Below are positions 6,360-8,951 of a stretch of 8,951 bases of DNA, in pieces; the first letter of the stretch is position 1, and the number at the start of each line of letters is the position of its first letter. Made by a program: the position numbers and the translations under genes. The notes below the pieces were generated by a model. The model saw nothing but the letters and a program-made list of their open reading frames with translations, did no database searches and had not been told where the DNA came from. The DNA is from Bryobacteraceae bacterium (GTDB taxonomy: Bacteria; Acidobacteriota; Terriglobia; Bryobacterales; Bryobacteraceae), in contig JANXXV010000993.1 of the NCBI GenBank assembly GCA_025350445.1, positions 1 to 8,951 on the forward strand, written 5' to 3'.

Positions 6360-8420
6360 GTGAAGGTGTTTTCGCTTACAACGTTGCTTTGCGTCGGTTC
6401 GCTCGCTGTCCTGTTGTCCCCGCCTGCCCTGCATGCCGCCCCCGACTTGGTAAAGGTGGAATCGAAGAACCTGCGATTGGAGTTCAATTCGAAACTCTAC
6501 AGCCGCGCCATCGCCAGATTTGACGGGAAGGAGATCGTGCTCGGTCCCTTTGAGCCGTCCGAATCGGTAAACGCCGGCGGAAAAGAGCTTCGCGATTTCA
6601 CCCTGAGCGAAAGCAAACAGCAGAACGTGCGTGATTCTATCGGCTCAGGCAAGCAGACCACGCTCACCGGCGCGTCCGGCTCAGTGCAAAAGACCGTCGT
6701 CGCCACTGTTTACGACCAGTTCCCGCGGATGGTCTTCCTGAAAGTGCGTTACACCAACAAAGGCGGCGCCGATCTGAAGGTGACCGGCTGGGCGAGTCAT
6801 CGCTACTCGATCTTGGCAAAGGAGGGCGCGGCTGCGCCTGCTTTCTGGTCGTACCAGGGAGGCTCTTATGAGAAACGTCCCGATTGGATTCTGCCGCTAA
6901 AAGTGAATTTCAAGCAGGAAAACTATCTGGGTATGAATGCCACCGACTACGGCGGCGGCACGCCGGTACTCGACATCTGGCGGCGGGACGTGGGCCTCGC
7001 GGTCGGCCACATCGAGATGACGGCGAAGCTGGTTTCGATGCCTGCCGCCATGCCTGACGCAGCTCACGCCACCATGGGCCTGACCTTCAAACTCAACGAG
7101 TTCCTGAAGCCGGACGGCAGTATCGAGACTTTTCATAGCTTCGTTTCTGTCCATCAGGGAGACCATTTCCAGACTTTGAAGGACTACAGCGCGGTGATGC
7201 AGCAGCAAGGCGTGAAATTCGATACCGCTCCGGCGAGCGCCTTCGATCCGATCTGGTGTGCCTGGGGCTACGGCCGGACGTTTACGCCCAGCCAGGTGGA
7301 CGGCGCCCTTCCGATTGTCAAGAAATTGGGCTTCAAGTGGGTCGGGGTAGACGACGGATGGCAGGATTTTGACGGCGATTGGGGGCTGATGAAATCGAAA
7401 TTCCCCAAGGGCGACGCCGATATGAAAGGCGTGGTGGACCGCATTCACGCGCAGGGATTCCGCGCACAACTTTGGTGGGCGCCGCTGGCCGTGAAACCGG
7501 ACTCCGCGCTCGCCAAAAATCATCCCGAGGAACTTCTGTTGAATGCCGATGGCTCGAAGCAGAAGATCTCTTATTGGAACGATTGGTATGCCTGTCCTGC
7601 CGATAAGGCTGTTATCGAGCACCATCGCCAACTGGTGATCAAGATGATTCGCGACTGGGGTTACGACGGATTAAAACTGGACGGGCAGCACATGAACGGA
7701 GTCCCCCCGTGCTTTAACCCCGCGCACAAACATGCCCGGCCCGACGAATCTGTCGAGGATCTGGCCAAATTCTTCAAGATGATTTACGACACCGCGCGCA
7801 GCATCAAGAAGGACGCCCTGGTGGAATTCTGTCCGTGCGGCACGGCGTTCAATTTCTACAACTTGCCGAATTTCAACATGAGCGTTTCTTCCGACCCGCT
7901 GAACTCCTGGCAGGTCCGCAGCAAGGGCAAGTCGCTCAAGGCTCTACACGGAGACGGTACGCCTTATTTCGGCGACCACGTGGAATTGAGCGACGGACGG
8001 AACGACTTCGCATCGACCGTCGGGATCGGCGGCGTGGTGGGAACGCAGTTTACTTGGCCTGTGGGATCGGCGGCTAAGGCGAGATACGACTTGACGCCGG
8101 AGAAGGAAGCACTGTGGAAGAAGTGGGTCGATATCTACTACGAGAAATTGTTGTCGAGAGGCGAATATCTGGGAGACTTGTACGATATCGGATTCTACCG
8201 CCCCGAGGCTCACGCCATCCGTAAATCCGCCCGCATGTATTACGCCTTCTACGCGCCGGAATGGAAAGGGACGATTGAGCTGCGAGGCCTGGGCAAGGGC
8301 GTCTACACGGTCCACGACTATGAAAACGCCAAGGATCTGGGCACCGTGCGCGGGCCATCCGGAACGCTCGACGTGCAGTTCTCGAAGCACTTGTTGATTG
8401 AGGCGAAACCGCAGCCGTGA
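6360..8420 (+). CDS. Secreted alpha-galactosidase-like glycoside hydrolase, GH36 type (686 aa)
   Basis: Predicted to hydrolyse terminal alpha-galactosyl residues from oligosaccharides (melibiase type), probably in the periplasm. Residues 1-26 are a signal peptide with an ALHA cleavage site. The layout fits GH36: an N-terminal beta-sandwich (about 27-285), a catalytic TIM barrel (about 295-610) and a C-terminal beta domain (about 620-686). In the barrel I see D296-P-I-W-C-A-W-G-Y, the VDDGW motif (D331, D332, W334), K439-L-D441-G-Q-H, where D441 is the expected nucleophile, and S-S-D512-P, where D512 is the likely acid/base. Length is normal for the family. Translation starts at GTG behind a good Shine-Dalgarno site. 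The stop codon overlaps the start of a membrane transporter gene, indicating co-expression. An oddity is the Cys-rich E489-F-C-P-C-G-T loop where classical GH36 enzymes have a Gly-rich loop. Specificity for a related sugar cannot be excluded; GH clan D membership is well supported. Confidence 0.88.
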   Translation: MKVFSLTTLLCVGSLAVLLSPPALHAAPDLVKVESKNLRLEFNSKLYSRAIARFDGKEIVLGPFEPSESVNAGGKELRDFTLSESKQQNVRDSIGSGKQTTLTGASGSVQKTVVATVYDQFPRMVFLKVRYTNKGGADLKVTGWASHRYSILAKEGAAAPAFWSYQGGSYEKRPDWILPLKVNFKQENYLGMNATDYGGGTPVLDIWRRDVGLAVGHIEMTAKLVSMPAAMPDAAHATMGLTFKLNEFLKPDGSIETFHSFVSVHQGDHFQTLKDYSAVMQQQGVKFDTAPASAFDPIWCAWGYGRTFTPSQVDGALPIVKKLGFKWVGVDDGWQDFDGDWGLMKSKFPKGDADMKGVVDRIHAQGFRAQLWWAPLAVKPDSALAKNHPEELLLNADGSKQKISYWNDWYACPADKAVIEHHRQLVIKMIRDWGYDGLKLDGQHMNGVPPCFNPAHKHARPDESVEDLAKFFKMIYDTARSIKKDALVEFCPCGTAFNFYNLPNFNMSVSSDPLNSWQVRSKGKSLKALHGDGTPYFGDHVELSDGRNDFASTVGIGGVVGTQFTWPVGSAAKARYDLTPEKEALWKKWVDIYYEKLLSRGEYLGDLYDIGFYRPEAHAIRKSARMYYAFYAPEWKGTIELRGLGKGVYTVHDYENAKDLGTVRGPSGTLDVQFSKHLLIEAKPQP

Positions 8421-8951
8421 ACCAGCGCACCTGGCTCCTTTATGCCATAGCGACGACCGTCCTGTGGGGCATCTGGGGCGCGTTGATTGAAGTGCCCGAG
8501 AAAGCAGGCTTTCCTGCCACCTTGGGCTATTCCGTCTGGGCGCTGACTATGATTCCGTGCGCCTTGTTCGCGCTGCGAATTGCCGGATGGAAACTGGAAT
8601 ACGACCGGCGATCCATTCTGCTGGGAGCGGGTGTTGGGCTCCTGGGTGCCGGCGGTCAATTAGTCCTGTTCGAGGCGCTTCGCCGCGGTCCTGCTTATCT
8701 TGTCTTCCCGATCGTCTCTCTCTACCCGATGCTCACGGTATTGCTCTCGGTCCTGGTGCTGCGCGAGCGTGCCAGCAAGCGCGCCTGGTTCGGAATCGTC
8801 GTCGCTGCCCCTGCGCTGGTTCTGCTGGCCTACGTTCCGCCGTCGGCGGACGGCAGCCGGGGCGCGAGTTGGCTCATTCTCTGCCTGCTGGTCTTCGCCG
8901 CGTGGGGCATCCAGGCGTATCTGATGAAGTTCGCCAACGAGACGATGCGCG
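8417..8951 (+). CDS. DMT/EamA-family membrane transporter, N-terminal part (runs off right edge)
   Basis: The 178 visible codons encode a strongly hydrophobic protein with six likely membrane segments at about residues 6-24, 37-54, 67-89, 92-115, 123-141 and 150-169. The pattern fits the EamA fold, in which the full protein has ten segments from two five-helix repeats: W17-G-I-W-G near the start, a Gly-rich third helix, P98 and P104 in the fourth, and L-R-E-R (115-118) right after it. The first repeat is therefore complete and the second has just begun. The GTG start shares GTGA with the preceding stop codon, a typical translational-coupling overlap; a weak GAGG lies 13 bases upstream. Family members export or import small metabolites, and some carry sugars. 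The pairing with an alpha-galactosidase suggests a sugar or sugar product, but the sequence alone does not show the substrate or direction. Confidence 0.85.
   Translation, partial: MNQRTWLLYAIATTVLWGIWGALIEVPEKAGFPATLGYSVWALTMIPCALFALRIAGWKLEYDRRSILLGAGVGLLGAGGQLVLFEALRRGPAYLVFPIVSLYPMLTVLLSVLVLRERASKRAWFGIVVAAPALVLLAYVPPSADGSRGASWLILCLLVFAAWGIQAYLMKFANETMR

Noticed and set aside
6897..7631. A 244-codon open frame on the minus strand inside the alpha-galactosidase gene
   Set aside because: It is antisense to conserved catalytic-domain sequence, a common artefact in GC-rich genes. No ribosome site or known protein pattern is seen.

Overview
The window looks like chromosomal DNA from an Acidobacteriota bacterium, most likely of the Solibacter/Bryobacter type. 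That is an inference from family resemblance: the long Oar-like outer-membrane protein (carboxypeptidase-regulatory-like domain, plug, and a beta-barrel of about 1000 residues ending in Trp) and the secreted tandem leucine-rich-repeat (LRR) proteins are typical of that group. The DNA is moderately GC-rich and tightly packed. I see no tRNA, rRNA, CRISPR array, transposase, integrase or phage gene.

Layout. Minus strand, reading leftwards from about 5983: a 1234-residue TonB-dependent-receptor-like protein (2279-5983), a hairpin terminator (2229-2256), a secreted 670-residue LRR protein (152-2164), and the first 44 codons of a second secreted protein with the same N-terminal head motif (1-132), which runs off the left edge. 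Plus strand, rightwards from 6360: a secreted 686-residue GH36-type alpha-galactosidase (6360-8420) and, overlapping its stop codon by 4 bases, a DMT/EamA-family membrane transporter (8417 to the right edge, incomplete). The two transcription directions diverge from a 376-base intergenic region (5984-6359). It holds a candidate promoter for each side, an imperfect palindrome and a purine-rich 14-base tandem repeat.

How the genes may work together (inference). The divergent receptor, the exported glycosidase and the inner-membrane transporter could form a small carbohydrate-use locus: the outer-membrane protein takes up or binds an oligosaccharide, the exported enzyme removes alpha-galactosyl residues, and the transporter moves a product across the inner membrane. 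No SusD-like protein or regulator gene is visible, and Oar-like proteins are very numerous in these bacteria, so the link rests on gene order only. The LRR pair seems to be a separate unit with its own -10 element behind a terminator. Its main interest is modular architecture: the full-length protein is two copies of a head + LRR solenoid + cap unit, and the next gene starts with the same head.

I did not find convincing evidence of a wholly new system. The LRR module organisation and the unusual active-site region of the GH36 protein deserve a second look.
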